DNA of 64,000 nucleotides from Nocardia xishanensis NBRC 101358 (GCF_001613365.1 NZ_BDCF01000006.1:62001-126000); one strand, 5' to 3'; shown: positions 28,642-38,245, numbered from the stretch's first letter. Notes: generated by a model from the sequence alone, not told the origin. Translations and numbers: made by a program.

Positions 28642-29100
28642 GCGACGGGCGAAATACTCCTCAGCGCCGGGCACGTACATGGCCGGAATCGCGACGAGCG
28701 CGGCGAGCACGTGAATCGTGCGCAGGGTTCCTATCGCGAGCGAGCTCGGGGTGACGGACAAGTCGAGCCCGTCGGTGGCGAGCGTCGTCAGCGGTTCGAC
28801 GAGCAGCGAGGCCAGACCCAGGATGCCGATGCCGAGCGCGAGTACGAGCCGGGCCGCCCGGTCGCCGCGCGTCATCCGCACCACGACGGCGAACACGATG
28901 AGGTAGATCGCGCCGCGCACGGCCGATCCGAGAACGAGGCTCGACACGTCGGCGTCGGACCGTTCGAGCGTCATCGCCGCCCGCACCAGCGCCTCGCCGA
29001 CACCGGCGAGCAGCGCGACGACGAAACCCGCGGCGGCCAGCGTCACCGAACGCGGTACGTCGGAAGCGCGGGAGGAACGAAAAAGGGCAGTGCCGGTCAT
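28630..29100 (-). CDS. Four-helix membrane protein downstream of cbtA
   Basis: 156-residue protein of unknown function with four hydrophobic segments: SVTLAAAGFVVALLAGVGEAL, LVLGSAVRGAIYLIVFAVVV, LVLALGIGILGLASLLVEPL and IGTLRTIHVLAALVAIPAMYV. The third and fourth vaguely recall CopD-like proteins, but I do not assign it. The ATG at 29100 lies inside the loop of the cbtA terminator, so expression is expected either by read-through or from a later GTG at 29046 (138 residues). Same strand as the cobalt transport genes. Confidence 0.65.
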   Translation of the reverse strand: MTGTALFRSSRASDVPRSVTLAAAGFVVALLAGVGEALVRAAMTLERSDADVSSLVLGSAVRGAIYLIVFAVVVRMTRGDRAARLVLALGIGILGLASLLVEPLTTLATDGLDLSVTPSSLAIGTLRTIHVLAALVAIPAMYVPGAEEYFARRVTA

Positions 29101-29116
29101 GAAACCGACACTGCCC
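29080..29116 (-). terminator. Intrinsic terminator of the cbtBA operon, loop carrying a downstream start codon
   Basis: On the minus strand a 12-bp stem (29105-29116 with 29085-29096, one G-U pair) is followed by five U at 29084-29080. The 8-nt loop contains the start of the next gene's ATG (29100). Confidence 0.75.
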
Positions 29117-29135
29117 CTGACCTTCTGAATGCGGA

Positions 29136-29969
29136 TCAGCCCGCGGTAGCGACCGCACCCCGTACCGGGGTGCCAGTGCGCTGCGCGAACTCGGTGAGCG
29201 CGGCGAAGCCGAGACCGAGCGCCGCCCACAGCGTGGCGGAGACGGCAAGCGACGCGATCCGGAACTGCCACAGCAGGCTCGGCGGGAAGTCGGCGGACAC
29301 CTCGTCGATGCCCGGCAGCAGCACGTAGCCCAGCGCGGTGATCAGCACGAACGCCGCCGCACCCGCGATCAGTCGGACGGTGTCCAGCTGCCCGCGCAGC
29401 AGTTTGTGCGCGTACACCGCGGCGCCGACGGCCGCAAGGCCGAGCAGCACCGAGGCCACCCACAGCAAGGTGCGATCGTTGATGGTCTCCGGATCGCCGA
29501 CCGCGGGCGGGTTCGCCGGGTATTTGAAGAACGGCACCGCGACGATCGCGGCCCAGCCCGCGAGGCCGAGCCCGATCGCGAGTTTCGGACCGGACAGGTC
29601 GGTGTGACGCCGCGCGAAATGCGCGACCGAGGCGAAGATCGCGCCGAAGGCGAGACCGCTGAGGCCGAGTGCGAGGAATTGCCCGAACTTCTGTCCGGAC
29701 CGGCTGATCAGCGGCTCCTCCTCGTCACCGTGGGAGTGGCCCGAGGCGGGTTCCGCTGAGCCGTGGTGCGATTCCTGAGTGGCCGCGTTCGCCTCTTCGA
29801 TGGCGATGGCGGCGTCGACCTTGGGTTCGCCGACGAAGTAGCCCACTGTGGCGGCCAGCAGGCCGGCGATCAAACCGGCGAGCAGGCCGCGCAACAGCAG
29901 GGTCTTGAGTGATCCGCCCAGGGGGACGGCAGCCGGCGGAGCCGGCGGGGCGGATTGATTCAGTGGCAC
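29136..29969 (-). CDS. cbtA: CbtA family cobalt transporter subunit
   Basis: Membrane protein of 277 residues with about five to six hydrophobic helices: TLLLRGLLAGLIAGLLAATVGYFVG at the N terminus, then FLALGLSGLAFGAIFASVAHFA, AIGLGLAGWAAIVAVPFF, LLWVASVLLGLAAVGAAVYA and two more. A His/Glu-rich loop (SHHGSAEPASGHSHGDEEE) after helix 1 is a likely metal-capture segment. CbtAB systems import cobalt for cobalamin synthesis; this one follows cbtB and a cobalamin riboswitch, supporting the assignment. The end is marked by an intrinsic terminator. Confidence 0.88.
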   Translation of the reverse strand: MPLNQSAPPAPPAAVPLGGSLKTLLLRGLLAGLIAGLLAATVGYFVGEPKVDAAIAIEEANAATQESHHGSAEPASGHSHGDEEEPLISRSGQKFGQFLALGLSGLAFGAIFASVAHFARRHTDLSGPKLAIGLGLAGWAAIVAVPFFKYPANPPAVGDPETINDRTLLWVASVLLGLAAVGAAVYAHKLLRGQLDTVRLIAGAAAFVLITALGYVLLPGIDEVSADFPPSLLWQFRIASLAVSATLWAALGLGFAALTEFAQRTGTPVRGAVATAG

Positions 29970-30154
29970 GGAACACCCAGCAAGTGCCGTCCGTCATGCA
30001 TCAGCTCGTGCATGAACATCCCGCTGCGCGAGATGGCGCCCTGGTCGAAGCCGACCAGGTACAGCGTGAGCAGTGCGAGAAGAACGACACCTACCGTGAC
30101 GAGCACGGTTGCCAGAGATTCGGTTGCCCGGCTCGGTGTATGCGCGATGGCCAT
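29960..30154 (-). CDS. cbtB: CbtB family cobalt transporter subunit
   Basis: Small 64-residue protein with a single helix (SLATVLVTVGVVLLALLTLYLVG) and the His-rich C terminus MFMHELMHDGRHLLGVPCH that defines CbtB. The ATG at 30154 has a strong AGGAGG upstream; earlier in-frame codons fall in the riboswitch. The 3' end overlaps cbtA by ten bases, so the two are coupled. Expression is expected to fall when cobalamin is abundant. Confidence 0.9.
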   Translation of the reverse strand: MAIAHTPSRATESLATVLVTVGVVLLALLTLYLVGFDQGAISRSGMFMHELMHDGRHLLGVPCH

Positions 30155-30174
30155 TCGAGTCCTCCTAGGGATAC

Positions 30175-30375
30175 GTCCCAACCGGACTTCGCGTCCGGCG
30201 AAACGCTTTCGCGTCCCGTGAGATGGGGTGGTGCGACGGTGCCGGTGTCTGGCTTTCCGGCACCGCGGCCGCCCGGCCTGCATGGCGGGAACGGACTCGA
30301 TGCATGGAACACAGTGGCGCGACCGCTCCGGAATCACACCGGAATTACCGCATCACCCTCGCTTGGTCACCTCGA
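30175..30375 (-). ncRNA. Cobalamin riboswitch controlling cbtBA
   Basis: The minus strand shows the conserved cobalamin-aptamer core: CCGGTGTGATTCCGG (complement of 30328-30342), GGTCGCGCCACTGTG next to it, and the B12 box GAAAGCCAGACACC (complement of 30244-30257). The expression platform runs to the cbtB AGGAGG, about 70 nt further on, and probably masks it when cobalamin binds. Outer limits are approximate. Confidence 0.88.
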
Positions 30376-30456
30376 ACTGTGACACCCTCGTGCGCCCGTC
30401 GTCAACACGCTCGAAAGCTGTTGACCACGGTGTGGGCGAGTCGTTACCCGTTCGGT

Positions 30457-30774
30457 TCAGGACGCGGGCTTGGCCGCGACGTCGAGAACGACCTCGAATT
30501 CGAGCAGCGAAGCGCCGGTGGCGACCGGCTTCTTGTCGCCGCTGCCCGCGTGCGCGGCGCGCGCGGGACCGTCCCGCCACGCGGCGAACGATTCCTCGGA
30601 ATCCCACTGCGTCACCACGAAATAGCGGTCGTCGCCGGCGACCGGGCGCAGCAGCTGGAAGCCGAGGAAGCCGGGCGAGTTCTCCACCGCGTGCGCGCGG
30701 TGCGCGAAGCGCTTCTCCAGTTCGGGTCCTGCGCCTTCGGGGACCTCGATCGCGTTGATCTTCACAACAGCCAT
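30457..30774 (-). CDS. mhuD: Haem-degrading monooxygenase, MhuD type
   Basis: ABM-fold enzyme that opens haem to release iron; the mycobacterial MhuD makes mycobilin without releasing CO. The three key residues of that enzyme, Asn7 (KINAIE), Trp66 and His75 (ARAAHAG), are at the same positions here. 105 residues. The ATG at 30774 follows a minus-strand TATTGT -10 box by 7 nt, so the transcript is probably leaderless. Divergent from an alpha/beta hydrolase gene, the same arrangement as Rv3592/Rv3591c. Confidence 0.95.
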   Translation of the reverse strand: MAVVKINAIEVPEGAGPELEKRFAHRAHAVENSPGFLGFQLLRPVAGDDRYFVVTQWDSEESFAAWRDGPARAAHAGSGDKKPVATGASLLEFEVVLDVAAKPAS

Positions 30775-30781
30775 GACCTCG

Positions 30782-30787
30782 ACAATA
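30782..30787 (-). promoter_or_regulatory. -10 element of the leaderless mhuD promoter
   Basis: Minus-strand TATTGT is 7 nt ahead of the ATG at 30774, with no Shine-Dalgarno. Confidence 0.5.
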
Positions 30788-30845
30788 CGTCGCCCGCGCG
30801 CGGGCGGTCGCGCGCCCGGACCAGCCCGGGGGCACAATCGAGCCG

Positions 30846-31589
30846 ATGTGGTACGACGAAGGCGGAGCAGGCGTGCCGATCCTGCTGCTGCACGGGTTGA
30901 TGGGCAGCGCACGCACCTGGGGCGACCAGCTCGATTGGCTGCGCCGCCACGGGCACGTCTACACCTTCGACGCGGCGGGCCACGGCCGCCCTGCGCCGCC
31001 GGAGCTGACCACCGAGGCGTTCGTCGCCGATCTCGCCGAAGCCACCGAGCGGGTCACCGAGCCGATGGTGGTCATCGGTCATTCGATGGGCGCGCTGCAC
31101 GGCTGGGTCTTCGCCGCGCAGTATCCGGAACGGGTGCGCGCACTGGTGGTCGAGGACATCGCCCCCGACTTCACCGGGCGAACCGCCGCCGAATGGGCCG
31201 CCATGATCGAGGCTTGGCCGCAGCCATTTCCGGATGCCGATTCGGTGCTGGAGTACTTCGGTCCGGTCGCCGGTCGCTACTTCCTGAACTCCTTCGAGCA
31301 CGGCCCGGACGGATACCGCCTGCACGGCTCGGTCACCACTTTTCGTGACATCTCCGAAGAGTGGGGCACCCGTCATTTCTGGGAGCAGTGGCGCGCGGTG
31401 CGCGTCCCGGTGCTGCTCATCGAGGGCGAGCACACCATCACACCGGCCGGGCAGATGCGGGAGATGGCCGCGACCAACCCGAACGCGGAGTACGTGCTGA
31501 TACCGGAAGCCGGGCACCTGGTCCACGACGACCAGCCGGAGCGCTACCGCGCCGAGGTGGAGCGCTTCCTCGGCCGGGTGCTGGACTGA
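30846..31589 (+). CDS. Alpha/beta hydrolase
   Basis: 247-residue hydrolase with oxyanion motif LLLHGLMGSARTW, nucleophile elbow GHSMGA, probable acidic residue in LLIEGEHTITP and catalytic His in EAGHLVHDDQP. Substrate unknown; corresponds by position to Rv3591c. The ATG at 30846 is preceded 7 nt upstream by CACAAT, which may serve as a -10 box; canB has the same CACAAT-N7-ATG arrangement. Its stop is 24 nt from the convergent mutY stop. Confidence 0.9.
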   Translation: MWYDEGGAGVPILLLHGLMGSARTWGDQLDWLRRHGHVYTFDAAGHGRPAPPELTTEAFVADLAEATERVTEPMVVIGHSMGALHGWVFAAQYPERVRALVVEDIAPDFTGRTAAEWAAMIEAWPQPFPDADSVLEYFGPVAGRYFLNSFEHGPDGYRLHGSVTTFRDISEEWGTRHFWEQWRAVRVPVLLIEGEHTITPAGQMREMAATNPNAEYVLIPEAGHLVHDDQPERYRAEVERFLGRVLD

Positions 31590-31613
31590 GCTGCGCCGCA
31601 ACCGGTGGCGCTG

Positions 31614-32549
31614 CTAACGGTCTCCCTCACCCGCGAGCGCGAACAGTCCGTCGGCCGTCTGCTCGATCAACCCGTCGATCAGCAGCGAGTCGAGCGCCCG
31701 GTCGCGCTGGCCGGGATCGCGGGTCCAGGCCAGATCGAGGCGCACCCGTTCCACCGGGCCGCTCGCGGCGCGCAGCACGTCGAGCAGGCGGCCGCGCGCC
31801 TGGCGGTCGGTGCCCTCGTACTTCTGGGTGCGGCGCACCACCTCCGACACCGGACGGCCCGCGGTCACCCACGCGCAGACGGGCAGCGGGCATCGCGCGC
31901 AGTCGGGCGCGCGGGCCGTGCACACCGTCGCGCCGAGTTCCATCAGCGCCGCGGAAAACCTTGCGGCGCGGTCGATTTTCGCGGGCAGCAGCGCCTCCGT
32001 CTCGGCCAGATCGCGCGCGGCGGGATTGCCCGCCTCGGCACGGCCGTGCACGGCGCGCGCGACCACCCGGCGCACGTTGGTGTCCACCACCGGGACGCGC
32101 TGGCCGTAGGCGAAGCAGGCGACCGCCCGCGCGGTGTACGCGCCGATGCCGGGCAGCCCGAGCAGCACGTCGACATCGGCGGGGACCTCGTCGCCGTGTT
32201 CGGCCGCGAGCACCCGCGAGCACTCGTGCAGCCGCAGCGCGCGCCGCGGGTAGCCGAGCTTGCCCCACGCGCGCAGCACCTCGGCCTGAGAGGACGCGGC
32301 CATCGCCGATGGCACGGGCCACCGCGCCACCCACTCCAGCCAGATCGGCTCGACCCGCACCACCGGCGTCTGCTGCAGCATGATCTCGCTCATCAGGATC
32401 TGCCACGCGGTGACGCCGGGGCGTCGCCACGGCAGGTCGCGAGCGGTCTCGGCGTACCAGTCCAGCAGCGCGTCCGGGTCGATGCCACGATCGCCGAGTT
32501 GTTGCCGGGCCGGGGTGGCCCGACCAGTGCCGCTATGCATTGCCCTCAC
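31614..32549 (-). CDS. mutY: A/G-specific adenine DNA glycosylase
   Basis: Removes adenine mispaired with 8-oxoguanine. The catalytic Glu is in MSEIMLQQT (Glu55 from the chosen start), the helix-hairpin-helix is LLGLPGIGAYTARAV, the second catalytic Asp is in VPVVDTNVRRV, and the [4Fe-4S] cluster ligands are C-x6-C-x2-C-x5-C in CTARAPDCARCPLPVC. 311 residues. The first start at 32549 and an ATG three codons later are both possible. Divergent from the carbonic anhydrase gene. Confidence 0.95.
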   Translation of the reverse strand: MRAMHSGTGRATPARQQLGDRGIDPDALLDWYAETARDLPWRRPGVTAWQILMSEIMLQQTPVVRVEPIWLEWVARWPVPSAMAASSQAEVLRAWGKLGYPRRALRLHECSRVLAAEHGDEVPADVDVLLGLPGIGAYTARAVACFAYGQRVPVVDTNVRRVVARAVHGRAEAGNPAARDLAETEALLPAKIDRAARFSAALMELGATVCTARAPDCARCPLPVCAWVTAGRPVSEVVRRTQKYEGTDRQARGRLLDVLRAASGPVERVRLDLAWTRDPGQRDRALDSLLIDGLIEQTADGLFALAGEGDR

Positions 32550-32639
32550 CGTCTCCGCCGCTCGGCGGCCAGTCCATATTTGCCGACCCGTAACGAAACC
32601 GACTCGCTGGTAGCGAATGTGTTGTGCACAATGGTCGGT

Positions 32640-33263
32640 ATGTCTGATTCAAACCCGATCAGCGCCTGGAAGTCCCTCCGCGAGGGCAACGAGCGTTTCG
32701 TCAACGGCACGCTCTTGCATCCTAGTCAGGGGGCCGCCGACCGGGCGAAACTCGTCGGCGGTCAGCATCCTTCCGCCATCGTGTTCGGTTGCGGCGACTC
32801 GCGCGTGGCGGCGGAGTTGATCTTCGACCAAGGGCTCGGCGACATGTTCGTCGTGCGCACCGCGGGCCACGTGGTGGACAGCTCGGTGCTCGGCTCCATC
32901 GAATACGGCGTGCAGGTGCTGAACGTGCCGCTGATCGTGGTGCTCGGACACGACAGCTGCGGCGCGGTGAAAGCGACCATCGACGCGCTCGACGGCGGCG
33001 AAGTGCCCGGCGGATTCATCCGCAGCGTCGTCGAGAAGGTTTCGCCCTCCATCCTGATCGGCCGCCGCGAGGGCCTGTCCAGCGTGGACGAGATGGAGGC
33101 CAGGCACGTCGTGGAGACCAGCAGGCTGCTGATGCAGCGGTCGATGATCATCTCGCAGCGGGTCGCGACCGGCGAACTCGCCATCGCCTGCGTCACTTAC
33201 AAACTGGCCGAAGGCCAGGTCCGGTTGCAGCGTGTCGTCGGCAACATCGGCGAGGTCGTCTGA
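32640..33263 (+). CDS. canB: Beta-class carbonic anhydrase
   Basis: Zinc enzyme interconverting CO2 and bicarbonate; 207 residues. Zinc ligands and dyad are visible: FGCGDSRVA (Cys with Asp-Arg) and VLGHDSCGAVKA (His and Cys). It closely matches the layout of M. tuberculosis Rv3588c, and the start MSDSNPISAW is the analogue of that protein's N terminus. An in-frame ATG three codons upstream (32631) is an alternative. Followed 27 nt later by a terminator-like hairpin. Confidence 0.95.
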   Translation: MSDSNPISAWKSLREGNERFVNGTLLHPSQGAADRAKLVGGQHPSAIVFGCGDSRVAAELIFDQGLGDMFVVRTAGHVVDSSVLGSIEYGVQVLNVPLIVVLGHDSCGAVKATIDALDGGEVPGGFIRSVVEKVSPSILIGRREGLSSVDEMEARHVVETSRLLMQRSMIISQRVATGELAIACVTYKLAEGQVRLQRVVGNIGEVV

Positions 33264-33290
33264 ACCGGTTCCGTGCGGAGTTTCCCCAGC

Positions 33291-33315
33291 GTGCCGGGTG
33301 TCATACACCCGGCAC
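33291..33315 (+). terminator. Hairpin after canB
   Basis: GTGCCGGGTGT (33291-33301) and ACACCCGGCAC (33305-33315) form a perfect 11-bp stem with a 3-nt loop. No U-tract. Confidence 0.55.
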
Positions 33316-33374
33316 CATGGCGTAGTCCCATCCGACACGCCGAGGTCCTGAGACACCGCGCCCGGTGCTGCCCG

Positions 33375-33380
33375 TAAGTT
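33375..33380 (+). promoter_or_regulatory. -10 element of a leaderless promoter (Rv3587c-like gene)
   Basis: TAAGTT is 6 nt before the GTG at 33387. Confidence 0.55.
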
Positions 33381-33386
33381 TGAATC

Positions 33387-34046
33387 GTGCTGGAACCGAC
33401 TGGACCGCTGCCTCCGGAGATCTACTGGCGACGTCGCGTTTTCGCCATCGGGATCCTGGTCGTCGCGCTCGCACTGGTGATTTGGCTGGTGGTGATGGCC
33501 GTCCGCGGTGGCGGTTCGTCCGGTGACGCCAACGGCGTCGCGTCGAGTTCGACCTCGTCGGTGAAGAAGCCGGGCGACCCGGCCAAGTCCTCGGCCGCGG
33601 ACGCGCCGAAGTCGTCGGGAAGCCCGGTCCCCAGCGCGATTCCCGCGGCGGCGGCGCAGTGCCCCGATCAATCGCTCGCGGTGAAGGTGACCGTCGAGCA
33701 GCCCACCTACAAGGCGGGCGAACAGCCGGTGTTCGGCATCGTGATCACCAACATCTCCTCGGTGACCTGCTCCCGCGACGTCGGCTCCGGGCTGCAGCAG
33801 ATCTCGGTGTACACCCTCGACGGCAGCCGCAGGCTGTGGTCGAGCACCGATTGCTACCCGGACGGACAGCCCGACGTACGCAACATGAATCGCGGTGAAC
33901 AAGCCGCGTTCCAGGTCACCTGGTCCGGCTCCACCTCGCAGCCGAATTGCGCGGGCGAGCGGGTTCCGGTCCCGCCGGGGGCGTATTCGGTTGTCGCCCA
34001 ATTGGGTTCGGTGCGCAGCGCGGCCGAGCCGTTCAATATCGCCTGA
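33387..34046 (+). CDS. Membrane-anchored extracytoplasmic protein, Rv3587c-like
   Basis: 219 residues. One membrane helix near the N terminus (VFAIGILVVALALVIWLVVMAV) is followed by a Ser/Pro/Lys linker and an extracytoplasmic beta-type domain with four Cys (AAQCPDQ, SVTCSRD, STDCYPD, QPNCAGE), likely two disulfides. Function unknown. GTG start directly downstream of a TAAGTT promoter element, so leaderless. Converges with disA with only 6 nt between stops. Confidence 0.8.
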   Translation: MLEPTGPLPPEIYWRRRVFAIGILVVALALVIWLVVMAVRGGGSSGDANGVASSSTSSVKKPGDPAKSSAADAPKSSGSPVPSAIPAAAAQCPDQSLAVKVTVEQPTYKAGEQPVFGIVITNISSVTCSRDVGSGLQQISVYTLDGSRRLWSSTDCYPDGQPDVRNMNRGEQAAFQVTWSGSTSQPNCAGERVPVPPGAYSVVAQLGSVRSAAEPFNIA

Positions 34047-34052
34047 GCCGGT

Positions 34053-35192
34053 TCACCGGTCGAACGAATTCTCCACGCCCGCTTCGGCGAGCCTGGTCAG
34101 CCCCTCGCGGATCTGCCGCGCCCTCGGCACTCCGATCCCGTCGACGGACTGCAGATCGCTCGCGGTGGCCACGAGCAGCCCTTGCAGTGAGCCGAACGAG
34201 TCGACCAGCGATTCGATGTGGGTGAAGCGCAGCCGGGGAATCCGGGTGAGCACCCGGTAGCCGCGCGGACGCATCGGCAGGTCGAGTGCCTCGACGGTGT
34301 TCGGATAGCCGAGCGGCGCAGCCAGATTGGTGATGTCGAGCAGTTCGGCGTCGGTGAGCAGGTCGAGGCCCGCCAGCGCGTGGTCCACCGCGGGCGCGGC
34401 GGGCTCGCACGCCAGATAGTCGCGGATCAGCAGCTCGCGCAGCCACGCGCTGTCACCGACCAGGTCCTCCAGTTGCAGCGCAAGCTGGCGGCCGTCGGCC
34501 CCGAGTTCGAGCACGCTCTGCTCGATCTCGTGGGCGAGGCGGCGCACCAGTTCCAGGCGCTGGGCCGCGGACAACGCGTCGCGCAGGGTCACGACGTCCT
34601 CGATCTCGCTCTCGGAGAGCTGTCCGCACACCTGATCCAGGCGGGTCTTGTAGCGCTCCAGCGTGCCGAGCGCCTGGTTCGCCCTGGCCAGGATGGTGGC
34701 CGATGGCTCGACCAGGTGGCGGACGTCGTCGACGTACAGCGTCACGGTGCGCATCGACTTGCTCACCGCGATCACCGGGTAGCCGGTCTGGGCGGCGGTC
34801 CGTTCGGCGGCTCGATGCCGGGTGCCGGACTCCGCGCTCGGTAGGTTCGGATCGGGCACCAGATGCACGTTGGCGCGCAGGATTCGAGCGCCGTCGGTGG
34901 AGAGCACGACGGCGCCGTCCATCTTCGACAGCTCGCGCAACCGGGTCGGCGCGAATTCGACGTCCAGCTGGAAGCCGCCGTCGCAGAGGCGCTCGACGTC
35001 GTCGTCGTAGCCGAGCACGATCAGGCCGCCGGTGCGGCCGCGCTGGATGCGCTCCAGTCCGTCGCGCAGCGGCGTGCCGGGCGCGATCCTTGTGACGACC
35101 TCGGCGAGCCGGTTCCTGGCGGCCTGAAGCGGCGGACGGGGTGCGGCGGCCGGCTTGCCGAGCAGGTACGCCGCCCACCGCCCCGGAATCAC
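34053..35192 (-). CDS. disA: Diadenylate cyclase DisA (c-di-AMP synthase, DNA-integrity scanning)
   Basis: Makes the second messenger c-di-AMP from two ATP. The DAC domain carries the DGA motif at residues 92-94 (KMDGAVVLS) and the RHR motif at 125-127 ([10 protein letters not shown]); a helical spine and a C-terminal HhH DNA-binding domain ([19 protein letters not shown]) follow. 379 residues, about 20 longer than the M. tuberculosis protein at the N terminus. The GTG start overlaps the radA stop by GTGA, so the two are coupled as in many Gram-positive bacteria. Confidence 0.96.
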   Translation of the reverse strand: MIPGRWAAYLLGKPAAAPRPPLQAARNRLAEVVTRIAPGTPLRDGLERIQRGRTGGLIVLGYDDDVERLCDGGFQLDVEFAPTRLRELSKMDGAVVLSTDGARILRANVHLVPDPNLPSAESGTRHRAAERTAAQTGYPVIAVSKSMRTVTLYVDDVRHLVEPSATILARANQALGTLERYKTRLDQVCGQLSESEIEDVVTLRDALSAAQRLELVRRLAHEIEQSVLELGADGRQLALQLEDLVGDSAWLRELLIRDYLACEPAAPAVDHALAGLDLLTDAELLDITNLAAPLGYPNTVEALDLPMRPRGYRVLTRIPRLRFTHIESLVDSFGSLQGLLVATASDLQSVDGIGVPRARQIREGLTRLAEAGVENSFDR

Positions 35193-36589
35193 TCGGCCGC
35201 CTCGGCCCGTGGCGCCCGCCGCGCACGCAGGCCGCTGATCCGCAGCGCCGAGCCGACGTCGGTCACCTCGTGAATCTTCATGCCCCCGCCCTTCATTCGC
35301 TCCAGCCCCGGCGGCACCAGCGCGGTGGTGAACCCGAGACGCTGAGCCTCGGCCAGCCTACGTGCCACGCCGGTTACCTTGCGTACCTCGCCCGCGAGGC
35401 CGACCTCGCCGAGTATCACCCAGCCGGGCGGCAGCGCGGTGTCGGATTCGGCACTCGCGATGGCCAGCGCGATGGCCAGGTCGGCGGCGGGCTCGACCAG
35501 CCGCATTCCGCCGACGGTCGCCGCGTAGACGTCGTGCTTGCCGAGAAAGACCCGGCCGCGGCTCTGCAGCACCGCGAGCACCATGGCGACCCGGTTGTAG
35601 TCGAGTCCGCTGACCGCGCGGCGCGGCGCGGGAATCTCGGTCTTCACCGTCAGGCCCTGCACCTCGCCGACCAGCGGCCGTTTGCCGTCCATCGCGACGG
35701 TGACCGCGGTTCCTGGCACCGAATCGGTGCGGTGGTGCAGGAACAGTCCCGACGGGTCGTCGACGCCGGCGATGCCGTCCTCGTGCAGCTCGAAACAGCC
35801 GACCTCGTCGGCGCTGCCGAAGCGGTTCTTGATGCCGCGCACCATGCGCAGCGTGGAGTTCTTGTCGCCCTCGAACTGCAACACCACGTCCACCAGGTGT
35901 TCGAGGGTGCGCGGGCCCGCCACGTTGCCGTCCTTGGTCACGTGACCCACCAGCAGCACGGCGATGCCGCTCGCCTTGGCCAGCGAGGTGAGCGCCGCGG
36001 TCACCGCGCGCACCTGGGTGACGCCGCCGATGACGCCGTCGACGTCCGGCGCGAGCATGGTCTGCACCGAGTCGACCACCAACAGCGTCGGCCGCACCTG
36101 CTCGACGTGCCCGAGCACGATGGACAGGTCCGACTCCGCCGCCAGGTACACCCGCTCGTGCACCGCGCCGGTGCGGTCGGCGCGCAGCCGCACCTGCCCC
36201 GCGGATTCCTCGGCGGTCACGTACAGCGCCTTCTCGTCGCGCTGCTTGGCCCACCGGTGCGCGACCTCGAGCAACAGCGTCGACTTGCCGACGCCGGGCT
36301 CGCCGGAGAGCAGCACCACCGAACCCGCGACAACGCCGCCGCCGAGTACCCGGTCCAGCTCGCCGACGCCGGTCGGCCTGGCCTTGGTGACCTTCGAATC
36401 GATCGTGGAGATCGGGGCCGCAGCGGTGCTCGGCAGCATCGCGCGCCTGCCCGGCGCGGCGGCCGACGCGGCCGAGACGGCCACCTCGTCCACGGTGCCC
36501 CACGCGCCGCAGTCCGGGCACTTGCCCACCCACTTCGCCACCTCGTGCGAGCAGGCGGAGCACCGGAAGATCGGCTTAATCTTTGCCAC
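35189..36589 (-). CDS. radA: DNA repair protein RadA (Sms)
   Basis: Branch-migration ATPase for recombinational repair. The N-terminal zinc finger has C-x2-C...C-x2-C ([15 protein letters not shown]), followed by a RecA-like core with Walker [10 protein letters not shown], Walker [11 protein letters not shown] and the RadA-specific KNRFG motif; the C-terminal third is the Lon-protease-like domain ([18 protein letters not shown]). 466 residues. The GTG at 36589 lies 6 nt after a minus-strand TAAGGT box. Operon with disA. Confidence 0.96.
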   Translation of the reverse strand: MAKIKPIFRCSACSHEVAKWVGKCPDCGAWGTVDEVAVSAASAAAPGRRAMLPSTAAAPISTIDSKVTKARPTGVGELDRVLGGGVVAGSVVLLSGEPGVGKSTLLLEVAHRWAKQRDEKALYVTAEESAGQVRLRADRTGAVHERVYLAAESDLSIVLGHVEQVRPTLLVVDSVQTMLAPDVDGVIGGVTQVRAVTAALTSLAKASGIAVLLVGHVTKDGNVAGPRTLEHLVDVVLQFEGDKNSTLRMVRGIKNRFGSADEVGCFELHEDGIAGVDDPSGLFLHHRTDSVPGTAVTVAMDGKRPLVGEVQGLTVKTEIPAPRRAVSGLDYNRVAMVLAVLQSRGRVFLGKHDVYAATVGGMRLVEPAADLAIALAIASAESDTALPPGWVILGEVGLAGEVRKVTGVARRLAEAQRLGFTTALVPPGLERMKGGGMKIHEVTDVGSALRISGLRARRAPRAEAAE

Positions 36590-36595
36590 AGGCGC

Positions 36596-36601
36596 ACCTT
36601 A
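36596..36601 (-). promoter_or_regulatory. -10 element of the leaderless radA-disA promoter
   Basis: Minus-strand TAAGGT is 6 nt before the GTG at 36589. Confidence 0.5.
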
Positions 36602-36645
36602 CGTACCGGTCCCGACAGAACAGCGCCGGACGCGGCGGGTATGGA

Positions 36646-36676
36646 AAAGGCTGCCGCACCGTGTGCGACAGCCTTT
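36646..36676 (-). terminator. Terminator after lpqE
   Basis: AAAGGCTG (36646-36653) and CAGCCTTT (36669-36676) with inner CGCAC/GTGCG pairing make a stem. On the minus strand it ends in TTTT, after the lpqE stop at 36701. Confidence 0.65.
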
Positions 36677-36700
36677 CGAAGTCCGCTATGGACGGATGGC

Positions 36701-37387
36701 TCAGTGGCCGCCGCCGTGGCCGCCCGCTTCGGCCGGGCCCGACTTGTCGGACTCGTGGCGCTCGGCCTCGGTGCCCGCGTCCACCGGCACCTGGACCTGC
36801 ACGGTGCCGTTCTCCTTGAAGTTGAACGAGACGGTGTAGGTCAGGCCGGGGGTGATGTCCTTGGTCAGACCGGTGATCTCGATGGTGGCGGGCTTGGCCT
36901 CGGGATCGGCGGTCTTCTGTCCGGTCGGCTGCGCGCCGTGGCTGTCGGCGCCGTGCGAGTCGGCCGCGCTCTTGTCGCTGTGCTCGGCGGGCGCCGAGAC
37001 GACGGTCTGCTGCGGCTCCAGCTTCACCGAGGACTGACCCGCGGGCGGGGTGATCTTCACCTGGCCGAGGTCGGTGGTGACGCTGGTGAGCTCGTCGGTG
37101 ACCGTCCCGCTGTTGTTCACGATGGACAGCGCGACGAGGGCCTTGCCGCCCTTGACGTTGGTGTAGCCCTCGGACGGGTACACGATGTGCACGTTGCGCA
37201 GCGAGATTTCCTCGACCTCGGCGTGGTTGCCGTTGACCGCAGGCGCCTGGTTGGCGGTCTGGGACACCTGGCCCGCGCCGCAGCCGGAAAGGGTGAGTGC
37301 GGCGCCCGCGGCGAGTGCGGCAACAGTCACCATGAGACGGGGCTTCCGCGCCACCGACGAGGCGGTCACAGCTTTCAGGGCAGTCAC
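36701..37387 (-). CDS. lpqE: Lipoprotein LpqE homologue
   Basis: Secreted lipoprotein of 228 residues: basic N terminus, hydrophobic stretch and lipobox LSGC for diacylglycerol attachment. The mature part is a predicted beta-domain (SLRNVHIVYPSEGYTNVKGGKALVALSIVN...) with a His/Ser-rich loop (residues around HSDKSAADSHGADSHGAQ) and a Gly/His-rich C terminus (GGHGGGH) that might bind metal. Matches lpqE by position next to radA and carD; function unknown. GTG start with GGAGG upstream. Confidence 0.85.
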   Translation of the reverse strand: MTALKAVTASSVARKPRLMVTVAALAAGAALTLSGCGAGQVSQTANQAPAVNGNHAEVEEISLRNVHIVYPSEGYTNVKGGKALVALSIVNNSGTVTDELTSVTTDLGQVKITPPAGQSSVKLEPQQTVVSAPAEHSDKSAADSHGADSHGAQPTGQKTADPEAKPATIEITGLTKDITPGLTYTVSFNFKENGTVQVQVPVDAGTEAERHESDKSGPAEAGGHGGGH

Positions 37388-38243
<856 letters not shown>

Positions 38244-38245
38244 CC

